A DNA stretch of 35,043 bases from Rhodanobacteraceae bacterium (GTDB taxonomy: Bacteria; Pseudomonadota; Gammaproteobacteria; Xanthomonadales; SZUA-5). Positions within the stretch are counted from its first letter, which is position 1, and each line of letters opens with the position of its first letter. The notes beneath the pieces were generated by a model, which saw only the letters and a program-made list of their open reading frames with translations, was not told where the DNA came from and searched no databases. This document shows, piece after piece, positions 1 through 8,634 of this stretch. Location: contig JADKFD010000037.1 in assembly GCA_016717705.1 (NCBI GenBank), forward strand, positions 1 through 35,043. Reading direction: 5' to 3'. Position numbers and translations under genes: made by a program.

Positions 1-10
1 AGTGATCACC

Positions 11-1958
<1,948 letters not shown>

Positions 1959-2034
1959 CACTCACCGGAAATGCCGTCACGTCATTGAGTGGGTCTTTGG
2001 CGCGGATTGTACTAAAGGAGCGCGAGCTCTTGCG

Positions 2035-2080
2035 GGGATAGGCAGAGTCAAGAGCCCTGCGGGCTAACCCGCTCCCACAG
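2035..2080. repeat. REP-like element (TGTGGGAGCGGG family), degenerate
   Basis: The end of the synthetase gene is followed by GCGGGCTAACCCGCTCCCACA on the forward strand, the reverse of the TGTGGGAGCGGG... unit that recurs at 13744-13793 and 20486-20644. A weaker partner (CGCGAGCTCTTGCGGGGATA) lies just upstream. It sits between two convergent genes, a usual place for such elements. Confidence 0.6.
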
Positions 2081-2094
2081 TCTGTTGCGCGAAC

Positions 2095-2200
2095 GAGCCG
2101 CGGGCGCCGCGCCGGGGGCGGCCCGCCCCGCGCCGCCGCCGGGGCGACCGGGTCCTCGGGTTCCGGGGTCGGGCCGGGGGGCGGCGGGGGACGGAACGCG
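2095..2200. other. Low-complexity G/C tract inside the 1959-2257 gap
   Basis: Sequence made almost only of G and C, between the synthetase stop and the normal-looking 3' end of the acyltransferase gene. It has the same character as the tracts at 13893-13963 and 25627-26723. I see no gene in it and suspect unreliable consensus. Confidence 0.6.
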
Positions 2201-2257
2201 AAAACGCCCTGCAGCCCGCATCCGCGCCAGCTCTTCCACCATCTGCTCGCGCACCCG

Positions 2258-3001
2258 CTAGCCCAATTCGCTCGCATCGTCGCCTACGGCCACCGGCACC
2301 GGCGCCAGCACGCGCACGCGCATGCGCTGCACCTGCTCCTGGCGCAGCAGGAATCCGTGCTTGGGCAGGATGTCGCGCGTGCCGTCGACGACGATCGGAA
2401 TCACCGGCAGCCCAAGCTCCGTCGCCAGCGTAAAGGCGCCGCGCTTGAAGGCCTTGATCTCGCCATCTTCAGAGCGCGTGCCTTCGGGGAACAACATCAC
2501 CGGCGAGCCGGCCCGAAGATGCACTCGACACGCCTGCAACATGCGCTCGATGCTGGCGGCATCGCCGCGCACCAGGCTGACGTAGTTGTTCATGCGCATG
2601 TTCCAGCCGATGAACGGCACGCGAAACATCACGCGCTTGGATACCCATTTGAAATGGCGGAACAATCCGAACAGCAACAGGATGTCGCCCATCGACTGAT
2701 GATTGGCGACCAGCACGCACGCCTGCCCGGTTGGAATGCGCGCGGCTCCCTCGATCTGCGTCGACCACAGCGGCAACAACTTGAGGTAGTGGTACGCCCA
2801 GGCACAGGTGTAAAGGTGCAGCCAGCGGCGCTGGCGATCGAAGGCTGCGGTCGCCAGGAACAGGACCACGGCAAGAACCCAGAGTAGCGGGCTGCTCAGG
2901 CACAGGTAGGACCAGAACAGCACCGAGGTGATCCACATGCGCGGCGTCGCGCGAAGCGGTCGGGGCGCCTTGGAGTCGGGAGTATTCACGGGGCCGAGCA
3001 T
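2258..3001 (-). CDS. plsC: 1-acyl-sn-glycerol-3-phosphate acyltransferase (PlsC family)
   Basis: Membrane-associated acyltransferase that would convert lysophosphatidic acid to phosphatidic acid in phospholipid synthesis. 247 residues; hydrophobic N-terminal segment at about 26-54; catalytic HX4D motif NHQSMGD (His101, Asp106) and acceptor-binding FPEGTRS at 171-177. The annotated end is a TAG at 2258-2260, but the same frame continues as RVREQMVEELARMRAAGRF to about 2190, which looks like the real C-terminal helix of the family. The TAG is therefore probably a single-base change or error (for example GAG to TAG), and the natural protein is likely 20-30 residues longer, ending inside the doubtful G/C tract. 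Confidence 0.9.
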   Translation of the reverse strand: MLGPVNTPDSKAPRPLRATPRMWITSVLFWSYLCLSSPLLWVLAVVLFLATAAFDRQRRWLHLYTCAWAYHYLKLLPLWSTQIEGAARIPTGQACVLVANHQSMGDILLLFGLFRHFKWVSKRVMFRVPFIGWNMRMNNYVSLVRGDAASIERMLQACRVHLRAGSPVMLFPEGTRSEDGEIKAFKRGAFTLATELGLPVIPIVVDGTRDILPKHGFLLRQEQVQRMRVRVLAPVPVAVGDDASELG

Positions 3002-3037
3002 ATCGCGCCGACCGGAGGCGAATGCTCCAGGGACCCA

Positions 3038-3087
3038 GGGACCCTCTGAACAAGTTCTGCGGCCGCAGAACTTGTTCAGAGGGTCCC
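3038..3087. repeat. Perfect 50-bp palindrome (25-bp arms)
   Basis: Two perfectly complementary 25-bp arms meet at a GCGGCCGC centre (between 3062 and 3063); the outer ends are GGGACCCTCTG and CAGAGGGTCCC. The last base touches the TAG stop of the M60 peptidase gene, and the plsC start lies 36 bp beyond the other end. There is no T-run on either side, so it is not a textbook intrinsic terminator, although the transcript would fold into a very stable hairpin. The outer sequence resembles inverted repeats of small transposable elements, but no direct target duplication is obvious. Confidence 0.9.
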
Positions 3088-4415
3088 TATTCGAGGATCT
3101 GCGAAAAATCCTCGTCCGCCTGCACGTACTCGAGGGCCTCTATGCGCTCATCGGCCGCCGCCGAGACTCTCAGCCCCCATTTCTTGAAGAATGGTCGCAA
3201 ATCGACGCCGGTCAGTTCGCACAGCGCCAGCACCAGGGCATCGGCCTTGTCCCGGTCACTGGCGTCTTCCGGCATGGGGTAGGCACGAAAATGCTTGTGC
3301 AGGTCCTTGTACAGGTCCCAGCCCCAGACTTCCTTCAACTGGTAGAACATGACCAGGCGGATGAAGTACTCCTCGCCATCCTCGTCGTCGACCTCGGCCA
3401 GCAGGTCATGGCCGCCCTTTGCCAGATAGCTGCGCGCCCGCTCCAGCGTCGATGGCGCGCCGTCTTCGGACACGCGCAAGGTGTTGGGCTGGCCGAAGGC
3501 CTCCTGCACGTAGAGCGAAAACAGGTTGACGTTGATTTCCGCGAGCGCGTCCCAGGTCCAGGAATTCTGCTGCTGCGTGTGTCCGGTCTCGTGCCAGATC
3601 CCCCAGCGCTCGCGCAGGGCCGCCGGATCGGTCAGGTCCGAGGTGTTGTCCGGCAGCATGCCGATGAACTGGTCCGTCGCATACATGTAGAAGGTCTCGG
3701 CGTCTTCCTTCGACACGCGAAAATCCACCAGGAAATGCGTGCGCAGCCGCGTCGGGCGGTCACGTGCGGTCTTGCCGTCGAAGCCTGCCAGCTCATTTTC
3801 CAGATCCAGCATCCGGTTGATGGTAGCGAAGGTGGCCCGTGGATCCTTCACCGGATCGCGTTCGTGCACCGATCGCGGCAAGGTGATCATGACCTGATCG
3901 CCCAACAGTTGAACGAAGGGCGCGGTGGCATGCGCGGCAAGCTCGGCACGCCAATCGTCCGCGGTCATGCTGCCATCGATGTACAAGGGCAGCGGATGTC
4001 CTCCGCTCACGCTGACGGATACTTCAGCGCGGGCGTCATCGCGCCCCTCCGGCGCGGTGAACTTGAAGTAGAGCGGTCCGTCCTGGTTGGCGCGAAGGCG
4101 GGTTTCGCCTTCCTCCAGCGGCTCTTCCTGCTGGTCCTGCGGCGAACCCCACATCGGGCGAAAACCGACCATGGCGCCGAGATAGAAGTCCTTCGGCAAT
4201 CCCCGCACATCGAGGGTGACCGTCTCGCCCTTGCGCAGGTAGATGCCGGCCGGTTGCTGATCGCAAAGCAGCATGCGGTCCATGCGCACGGCTTCCCGGT
4301 CCGCCTCCGGCAGCGCCGTCAGCAGATAGTGGCCTTCCTCGTTATCGAAGCTTGAGGCCGGCAGGCTCGGCGATACCAGAGCCAGCGCGCAAAGCACGAT
4401 CAGCAGCACTTTCAA
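3087..4415 (-). CDS. Secreted M60-family (enhancin-like) zinc metallopeptidase
   Basis: Predicted secreted peptidase of the mucin-degrading M60 family (enhancin, SslE/YghJ relatives). 442 residues with a signal peptide (MKVLLIVLCALALVSPSLPA, cleavage near residue 20). A beta-rich N-terminal half carries the usual lead-in (PAGIYLRKGETVTLDV, about 55-70). The zinc site is HETGH at 275-279 (His275, Glu276, His279) followed by QQQNSWTWDALAEINVNLFS with Glu293 as likely third ligand; this spacing matches HExxH(8,28)E of M60. Target substrates cannot be deduced. It is transcribed away from the borosin-like cluster, with a 279-bp divergent intergenic region between them. Confidence 0.85.
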   Translation of the reverse strand: MKVLLIVLCALALVSPSLPASSFDNEEGHYLLTALPEADREAVRMDRMLLCDQQPAGIYLRKGETVTLDVRGLPKDFYLGAMVGFRPMWGSPQDQQEEPLEEGETRLRANQDGPLYFKFTAPEGRDDARAEVSVSVSGGHPLPLYIDGSMTADDWRAELAAHATAPFVQLLGDQVMITLPRSVHERDPVKDPRATFATINRMLDLENELAGFDGKTARDRPTRLRTHFLVDFRVSKEDAETFYMYATDQFIGMLPDNTSDLTDPAALRERWGIWHETGHTQQQNSWTWDALAEINVNLFSLYVQEAFGQPNTLRVSEDGAPSTLERARSYLAKGGHDLLAEVDDEDGEEYFIRLVMFYQLKEVWGWDLYKDLHKHFRAYPMPEDASDRDKADALVLALCELTGVDLRPFFKKWGLRVSAAADERIEALEYVQADEDFSQILE

Positions 4416-4694
4416 GCCCGGGCTCCCGTCGGCGTGGCTTGCAACCAGCGGGAAGCACCGGGTGAAACGGGCCCCGCCCCTTGGACCGCCGATTGTACGT
4501 GGGCGGCAGCGCGAACATCAGCCACGGCGGATAGTTGAACGGCAGCCAGGCATCGGCCGGCATGGCGAAGCTTGCTTGCCAGGGCGCGGCAGCGAACACA
4601 ATTGTGATAGTTTGTGCGCTGCCCTTTCACGACGTGGCGGCGCGTTGGCCGCGAGCCAGAAGTGACGCGGCAGCCGGCACCCAGGGAAGCCACC
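4416..4694. promoter_or_regulatory. Divergent intergenic region upstream of the borosin-like cluster
   Basis: 279 bp between the start codons of the M60 peptidase (-) and the small precursor-like gene (+). It includes a more AT-rich patch at 4595-4615 with the perfect 10-bp palindrome CACAATTGTG followed by GATAGTTT, which could be a -10 region and operator for the rightward genes. A minus-strand open frame at about 4440-4599 (FAAAPWQASFAMPADAW...) has some protein-like composition but no recognisable family and no clear start context. Promoter assignment is inference only. Confidence 0.35.
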
Positions 4695-4913
4695 ATGTCC
4701 AATCTCTTGCGCCTGATGAAGCAGCTTGGGGCCGATGCCGCGCTCGCGCGCGAGTACGAGAAGGACGCAGCCGGTGTGATCGCCCGTTTTGGCCTGAGCG
4801 ATGAAGAGCGCGACGCGCTGTTGAACAAGAACTACCCGGCAATCAAGCGATTGACCGGCCTGAAGGAAGGCCAGTTCGCGACCAACAGCACGATCAGCGC
4901 CTATGACAGCTGA
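4695..4913 (+). CDS. Borosin-type split precursor candidate (borosin-binding-domain small protein)
   Basis: 72-residue protein starting MSNLLRLMKQLGADAAL, with AGGGAAG 5 nt before the ATG as ribosome-binding site. The body (residues 1-57) is an all-helical domain: a MKQLGADAALAREYEKDAAGV segment, then FGLSDEERDALLNKNYPAIKRLTG. This is the pattern of the LigA-like helical fold used as the borosin-binding domain in SonA-type precursors and near the C-terminus of OphMA (compare, from memory, MTKLALDPKALADYKAD and LTPQERAALELGD). The domain is followed by a short tail, KEGQFATNSTISAYDS, where a core peptide would sit; TIS and neighbouring positions are candidate alpha-N-methylation sites. It lies 25 nt upstream of a gene with a borosin-type methyltransferase domain, which strongly supports the role. 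Alternative: an orphan LigA-like small protein. No peptidase or exporter is encoded next to it. Confidence 0.8.
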   Translation: MSNLLRLMKQLGADAALAREYEKDAAGVIARFGLSDEERDALLNKNYPAIKRLTGLKEGQFATNSTISAYDS

Positions 4914-4938
4914 TCCTTCGGGCTAGCGGCTTGCTGCC

Positions 4939-7488
4939 ATGTGCACCCGGCATCGACAATCGGCCCGCGGCCTCTGGGCTGGCATCTTGCTACTGGTCGC
5001 GGCGACAGCTCTGGCCGAGGCGCCGGTTGTCGCGCAGTCGCTGGAACAGCGCATCGCGGCTATCGAGCAGACCAACAAGACCGCACCGTGGCAAGTCTCC
5101 GCCGCGCTGATCGAGGCGCTGGGCGCGGAGCGCGCGACGCTCACCGATCCACTGCGCTTTCGCGTCGAACTGGTGGAGGCACGCAATCTGGCGCTGGGTG
5201 GCAACTACGTCGGCGGGCTGGCGCTGGCGGAATCGATGCTCAAGCGCGAAATCGCTCCGGATCTGCGCATCCGTGCCTTGACGCTGGCGGTCAACATGAC
5301 CACGAATGTCGCCGACTACCCGCGCGCCTTCCAGTGGCTGCACGAGGGCCTGGGCTTGCTCGACCAGACGACGACGACGCAACCGCGACTGTTGGGCATG
5401 GCCTCGTATCTGTACCTGCGCGTGGGCGAGGAGCGCCTCGCACTGGACTACGCGCAGCAGGCACTGGACGTGGCGCGGGCTGCAGGCAGCGTGCGCGACC
5501 AGTGCATCGCGCTGTCGGATTTTGCCATCGCGCTCGATGAGATCGGCCACACGGCTCAGGCCGAGTCGAGCAGCCGCGAGCAGATCGAAACCTGTGGCCG
5601 CGCCGAGGACCCGGTATTCGTCGCCGACGGCCACAAGGGCGTGGGCAAGGCCTTGCTGGCGCAAGATCTGTACGCGCAGGCGATTCCCTGGCTGACCGAC
5701 GCCAGGAAGCAATTCAAGAGCGCGGGGTTCACCAGTGGCTATCTCGAAACCGGCGTGCTGCTGGCCAAGGCGCTGCTGCATTCCGATGGACCGCTGGGGC
5801 GCGCCCGCGAACTGCTCGATGAAGCCCTGCCCACCTTCGAGGCGCAACAGGCGCGCGACAACATCGAGCGCACGCGCCTGCTGCTGAGCGAGATTCTCGA
5901 ACGCCAGGGTCGCTCGGCCGAAGCGCTGCAGGAACTGCGTCTGGCGCAAGCCGCGCATGAGTACCTCGACGCGGTGGCGCGCGAACGTCGCCTCGGCTTT
6001 CTGCAGGCGCAGTTCGACTCCGAAGCCAAGGAAAGGCGCATTGCCGACTTGCAGGGCGAGCGTCAACTCCAGGCAGCCGAAATTGCGGCGCGCTCGCGCA
6101 GCCAGTGGCTGCAGGGCCTGGGCCTGATGTGTCTGATCCTGGTCGCCGCCTTGCTGGTCTCGCTGCTTGCCCGCACCCACAGCGATCGCCGGCGCTATCG
6201 CGAACTGTCCGAGCGCGATGGCCTCACCGGTCTGTACAACCACCAGAGCACGCTGCGACTCGGCCGCTTGCTGCAGGCGCGCAGCCGACGCGAGCACAAG
6301 CCGTTCACGGCGATCGTCGCCGACATCGATTACTTCAAGCAGATCAATGATCGCTTCGGGCATGCCGCCGGCGACGCCGTGCTGCGCAGCCTCGGCCAAC
6401 TGCTGCTGGAGGTGTTTCCGGCGCATGCTGTGGTCGGCCGCAGCGGTGGCGAAGAGTTCACCATGCTGATCGATGCCAGCGTCGATCAGGCGCGCTATCT
6501 GATCGAGGAACTGCGTCGGCGCACAACCCATCTGGTCATGCACGACGAGCGCCTGGAATACAGCCTGAGCTACGGTCTCAGCGCCGCCAGCGAATCTCAG
6601 TCCTCGCTCGAAGAGATCCTGCGCAGCGCCGACATGGCGCTCTATGAGGCCAAGCGCAGTGGTCGCAATCGCGTGATCGACGCTGCCAATCTGCCGATGG
6701 CAACCCGGGCCGAGTCCGGGCTGGTGGTGGTCGGCAGCGGCATCCAGTTCGGCCGCCACCTGAGTTCACGCTGCCTGTCGGAGATCCAGGAAGCCGAGTG
6801 TGTGTTCGTGCTGACCGATGGCGCCGCGCACGCGATGATTGCCGAGTTGCGGCCGGACCTGATCGACCTTCGGGTGCACTACGCACCGGGCAAGGATCGG
6901 CGCCAGACCTACCGCGAAATGGATGCCGCGATCATGGCCGAGGTGCGCGCCGGCAAGCGGGTCTGCGCGGTGTTCTACGGCCACCCCGGCGTCTTCGCCG
7001 ACGTGCCGCATGCCGTCATCCGCAAGGCACGAGAGGCCGGGTTCAGCGCCCGCATGGAGCCGGGCATATCCTCCGAAGCCTGCCTCTACGCCGACCTCGG
7101 GATCGATCCGGGCCGCAGCGGCGTGCAGTCGATCGAAGCGACGCAGTTTCTGCTCGAAGACCGCCAGATCGACACCCGCAGCCTGCTGCTGTTGTGGCAG
7201 GTCGCGCTCACCGGGGATACTGCCTGCACCCGTTTCCATGCCGAGCCGGAGGAACTCGAACGGCTGGTCGAGCGCCTGCTGCTGGATTATCCCGCCGACC
7301 ATGAGGTCATTCTCTACGAGGCGACGCGGCTGCCGATCGAGCCGTTCCGCGCCGATCGACTGGCGCTGCGCGATCTCGCCAGTGCGCGCTACGAGGAATA
7401 CACCACGCTGGTGATTCCGCCCTGCCCGCAGCGCCACCCGGATATCGCCGCCCAGTTCCTGCAATCGCTGCGGTCGGTGGGCAAGTAA
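4939..7488 (+). CDS. Membrane TPR-GGDEF diguanylate cyclase fused to a borosin-type alpha-N-methyltransferase
   Basis: 849 residues in one uninterrupted frame. N-terminal signal/anchor at 11-27 (GLWAGILLLVAATALA); helical TPR-like region about 50-345, presumably periplasmic; coiled segment 345-388; transmembrane helix 389-411; GGDEF domain 420-582 with RSGGEEF at 501-507, so cyclase activity is expected. The position of the product-inhibition RxxD motif (494-497) reads PAHA, so that site is absent. Residues 593-849 are a tetrapyrrole-methylase-fold SAM methyltransferase: VVVGSGIQ at 597-602, HYAPGKDRRQTYREM at 647-661, AVFYGHPGVF at 677-686, ARMEPGISSEACLYADLGID at 704-723. This follows OphMA/SonM closely; Y648, R654, Y658 and Y680 align with the OphMA residues Y66, R72, Y76 and Y98 that I recall as catalytic. 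The protein ends after this domain with no clasp or core of its own, so its substrate would act in trans, and the neighbouring small gene is the obvious candidate. There is no good Shine-Dalgarno before the ATG; coupling to the precursor is possible. Confidence 0.88.
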   Translation: MCTRHRQSARGLWAGILLLVAATALAEAPVVAQSLEQRIAAIEQTNKTAPWQVSAALIEALGAERATLTDPLRFRVELVEARNLALGGNYVGGLALAESMLKREIAPDLRIRALTLAVNMTTNVADYPRAFQWLHEGLGLLDQTTTTQPRLLGMASYLYLRVGEERLALDYAQQALDVARAAGSVRDQCIALSDFAIALDEIGHTAQAESSSREQIETCGRAEDPVFVADGHKGVGKALLAQDLYAQAIPWLTDARKQFKSAGFTSGYLETGVLLAKALLHSDGPLGRARELLDEALPTFEAQQARDNIERTRLLLSEILERQGRSAEALQELRLAQAAHEYLDAVARERRLGFLQAQFDSEAKERRIADLQGERQLQAAEIAARSRSQWLQGLGLMCLILVAALLVSLLARTHSDRRRYRELSERDGLTGLYNHQSTLRLGRLLQARSRREHKPFTAIVADIDYFKQINDRFGHAAGDAVLRSLGQLLLEVFPAHAVVGRSGGEEFTMLIDASVDQARYLIEELRRRTTHLVMHDERLEYSLSYGLSAASESQSSLEEILRSADMALYEAKRSGRNRVIDAANLPMATRAESGLVVVGSGIQFGRHLSSRCLSEIQEAECVFVLTDGAAHAMIAELRPDLIDLRVHYAPGKDRRQTYREMDAAIMAEVRAGKRVCAVFYGHPGVFADVPHAVIRKAREAGFSARMEPGISSEACLYADLGIDPGRSGVQSIEATQFLLEDRQIDTRSLLLLWQVALTGDTACTRFHAEPEELERLVERLLLDYPADHEVILYEATRLPIEPFRADRLALRDLASARYEEYTTLVIPPCPQRHPDIAAQFLQSLRSVGK

Positions 7489-7504
7489 GGGGAGTCGCCT
7501 CACG

Positions 7505-8065
7505 ATGCGGGTTGAAGACACACGGCTGGTGCGCCTTGCCGACATCCCACCCACGCCCTGGCGCAATGGCGGCGGGGTCACCCGTGAACTGGTGGCGTGG
7601 CCGAATGCGCAGGACTGGGACTGGCGCATCTCGGTGGCCGAGGTTGCCAGCAGCGGGCCGTTCTCGCGCTTTTACGGGGTGCAGCGCTGGCTGGCGATAC
7701 TTGCGGGTGCCGGCGTGCGCCTGGACTTCCCTCGCGCCAGCGTCGAACTGACGCCGCGCAGCGCGCCGCTGGCGTTTTCCGGCGAGGATCCGGTGATATG
7801 CAGCCTGCTCGATGGCGCGGTCCAGGATCTGAACCTGATGCTGCGGGCAGGCGCAGCGGGCAGCATGCGGCGCGTTGCCGGAAGCCTCGGTTCGACGATC
7901 GATGTCGCGAAAACCGTGGCCCTCTACAACCTTGCTGCACCCGCGATCCTGCGCGTCGACGGGCTCGCATTCGGCGTCCCGGGCGAGTCATTGGCGTGGC
8001 GAAGACTCGAGCCCGGCGCACGCGTCGACGTCGAGGCCGACAACGCGCTGTGGATGGAGTGGTAG
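7505..8065 (+). CDS. HutD/Ves family cupin-like protein
   Basis: 186 residues with the family hallmarks WRNGGGVTREL (19-29) and DWDWRISVAEV (37-47), then GPFSRFYGVQRW. HutD (YP family, PF05962) is a two-domain cupin often found in histidine-utilisation operons, where it is thought to tune the pathway; Ves of E. coli is a relative. No hut gene is present here. The gene begins 16 nt after the stop of the cyclase-methyltransferase, with GGGGAG 10 nt before its ATG, so it is probably the third gene of the same transcript. Whether it has a role with the methylated peptide is unknown. Confidence 0.85.
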   Translation: MRVEDTRLVRLADIPPTPWRNGGGVTRELVAWPNAQDWDWRISVAEVASSGPFSRFYGVQRWLAILAGAGVRLDFPRASVELTPRSAPLAFSGEDPVICSLLDGAVQDLNLMLRAGAAGSMRRVAGSLGSTIDVAKTVALYNLAAPAILRVDGLAFGVPGESLAWRRLEPGARVDVEADNALWMEW

Positions 8066-8094
8066 TCCGGCAGCGCGCGGCGCCTGAAAAAGCA

Positions 8095-8168
8095 TCGCGC
8101 GCGAGCGCGCTCCTACAAATTTACCGAGAATCTACGCAAGGATTGTAGGAGCGACCTTGGTCGCGACA
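8095..8168. repeat. REP doublet (TGTAGGAGCGAC family)
   Basis: Two inverted units: TCGCGCGCGAGCGCGCTCCTACAA at 8095-8118 (reverse orientation) and TTGTAGGAGCGACCTTGGTCGCGACA at 8143-8168, 24 nt apart. Each can form a hairpin, and the pair can form a larger one. It lies between the convergent HutD gene and the small gene at 8268. The rest of this gap (8169-8267) shows nothing recognisable. Confidence 0.8.
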
Positions 8169-8267
8169 GAAGCTCGGCGCGGGGCCATCAACCGAGAATC
8201 AGCAAGATTTAGGGCCCGTGCGACGCTCGCGCGGAACGCCAGGGCGCTGCCTGAGCGAGCGACCCGA

Positions 8268-8630
8268 TTACTTCGGATCTTCGTTGTCGATCTCCGGATC
8301 GAAGTAGTAGCTGACCCCGCCAAGGTAATAGTGGAAACCAAAGGCGTAGGTTTCCGGCGAAACCGTGTTCTGGTCGCGGAACACCAGTTGCGTGGGCGTC
8401 GTCGAGTACAGACTGATATCCGAACTGGGCGTTTTGATGACGACACCACCCAGCGTGAAGCCTGCATCGATCGATGCCTTGGCCAGCGTGTAGGTGATCT
8501 GCGCCGGATTCGGCGTGCCCTTGGTGACGCGCAGATCGGTGACTGTGGGTACCGACACCGTGTACGGCTGTCGGCCGCCGGAGATGGTGATCGTGGCGGC
8601 AAGGTTCTCGTAGGTGGTTTCTTTGCTCAT
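8268..8630 (-). CDS. Hypothetical small beta-rich protein in the kinase operon
   Basis: 120 residues, MSKETTYENLAATITISGG... to FDPEIDNEDPK. The ATG at 8628-8630 lies 4 nt past the stop of the kinase gene, so the two are almost certainly cotranscribed. The sequence alternates short hydrophobic strands (TITISG, YTVSVPTVTDLRV, QITYTLAKA, GFTLGGVVIKT) and has no Cys, signal peptide or transmembrane helix. I do not recognise the family with confidence; similar short proteins occur as unknowns beside regulatory proteins in this order. Possibly a cytoplasmic kinase substrate or partner; that is inference from position alone. Confidence 0.7.
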   Translation of the reverse strand: MSKETTYENLAATITISGGRQPYTVSVPTVTDLRVTKGTPNPAQITYTLAKASIDAGFTLGGVVIKTPSSDISLYSTTPTQLVFRDQNTVSPETYAFGFHYYLGGVSYYFDPEIDNEDPK

Positions 8631-8634
8631 CGAT

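Noticed and set aside
3038..3087. Intrinsic terminator for the M60 gene
   Set aside because: A very strong hairpin but no T-run follows on the transcript strand.
4342..4599. Minus-strand frame FAAAPWQASFAMPADAW... overlapping the M60 start and the upstream region
   Set aside because: No family match, overlaps the M60 signal peptide in another frame and has no ribosome-binding site; kept only as a remark.
4990..6759. 589-codon minus-strand frame antisense to the TPR-GGDEF gene
   Set aside because: Shadow of the real gene; composition rich in Gln, Ala, His and Arg with no motif.
6715..7488. C-terminal domain as an RsmI, CobA or diphthine synthase enzyme
   Set aside because: The YGHPGVF, ARMEPGISSEACLYADLGID and Y/R/Y/Y pattern fits borosin methyltransferases better, and the neighbouring BBD-like protein supports this.
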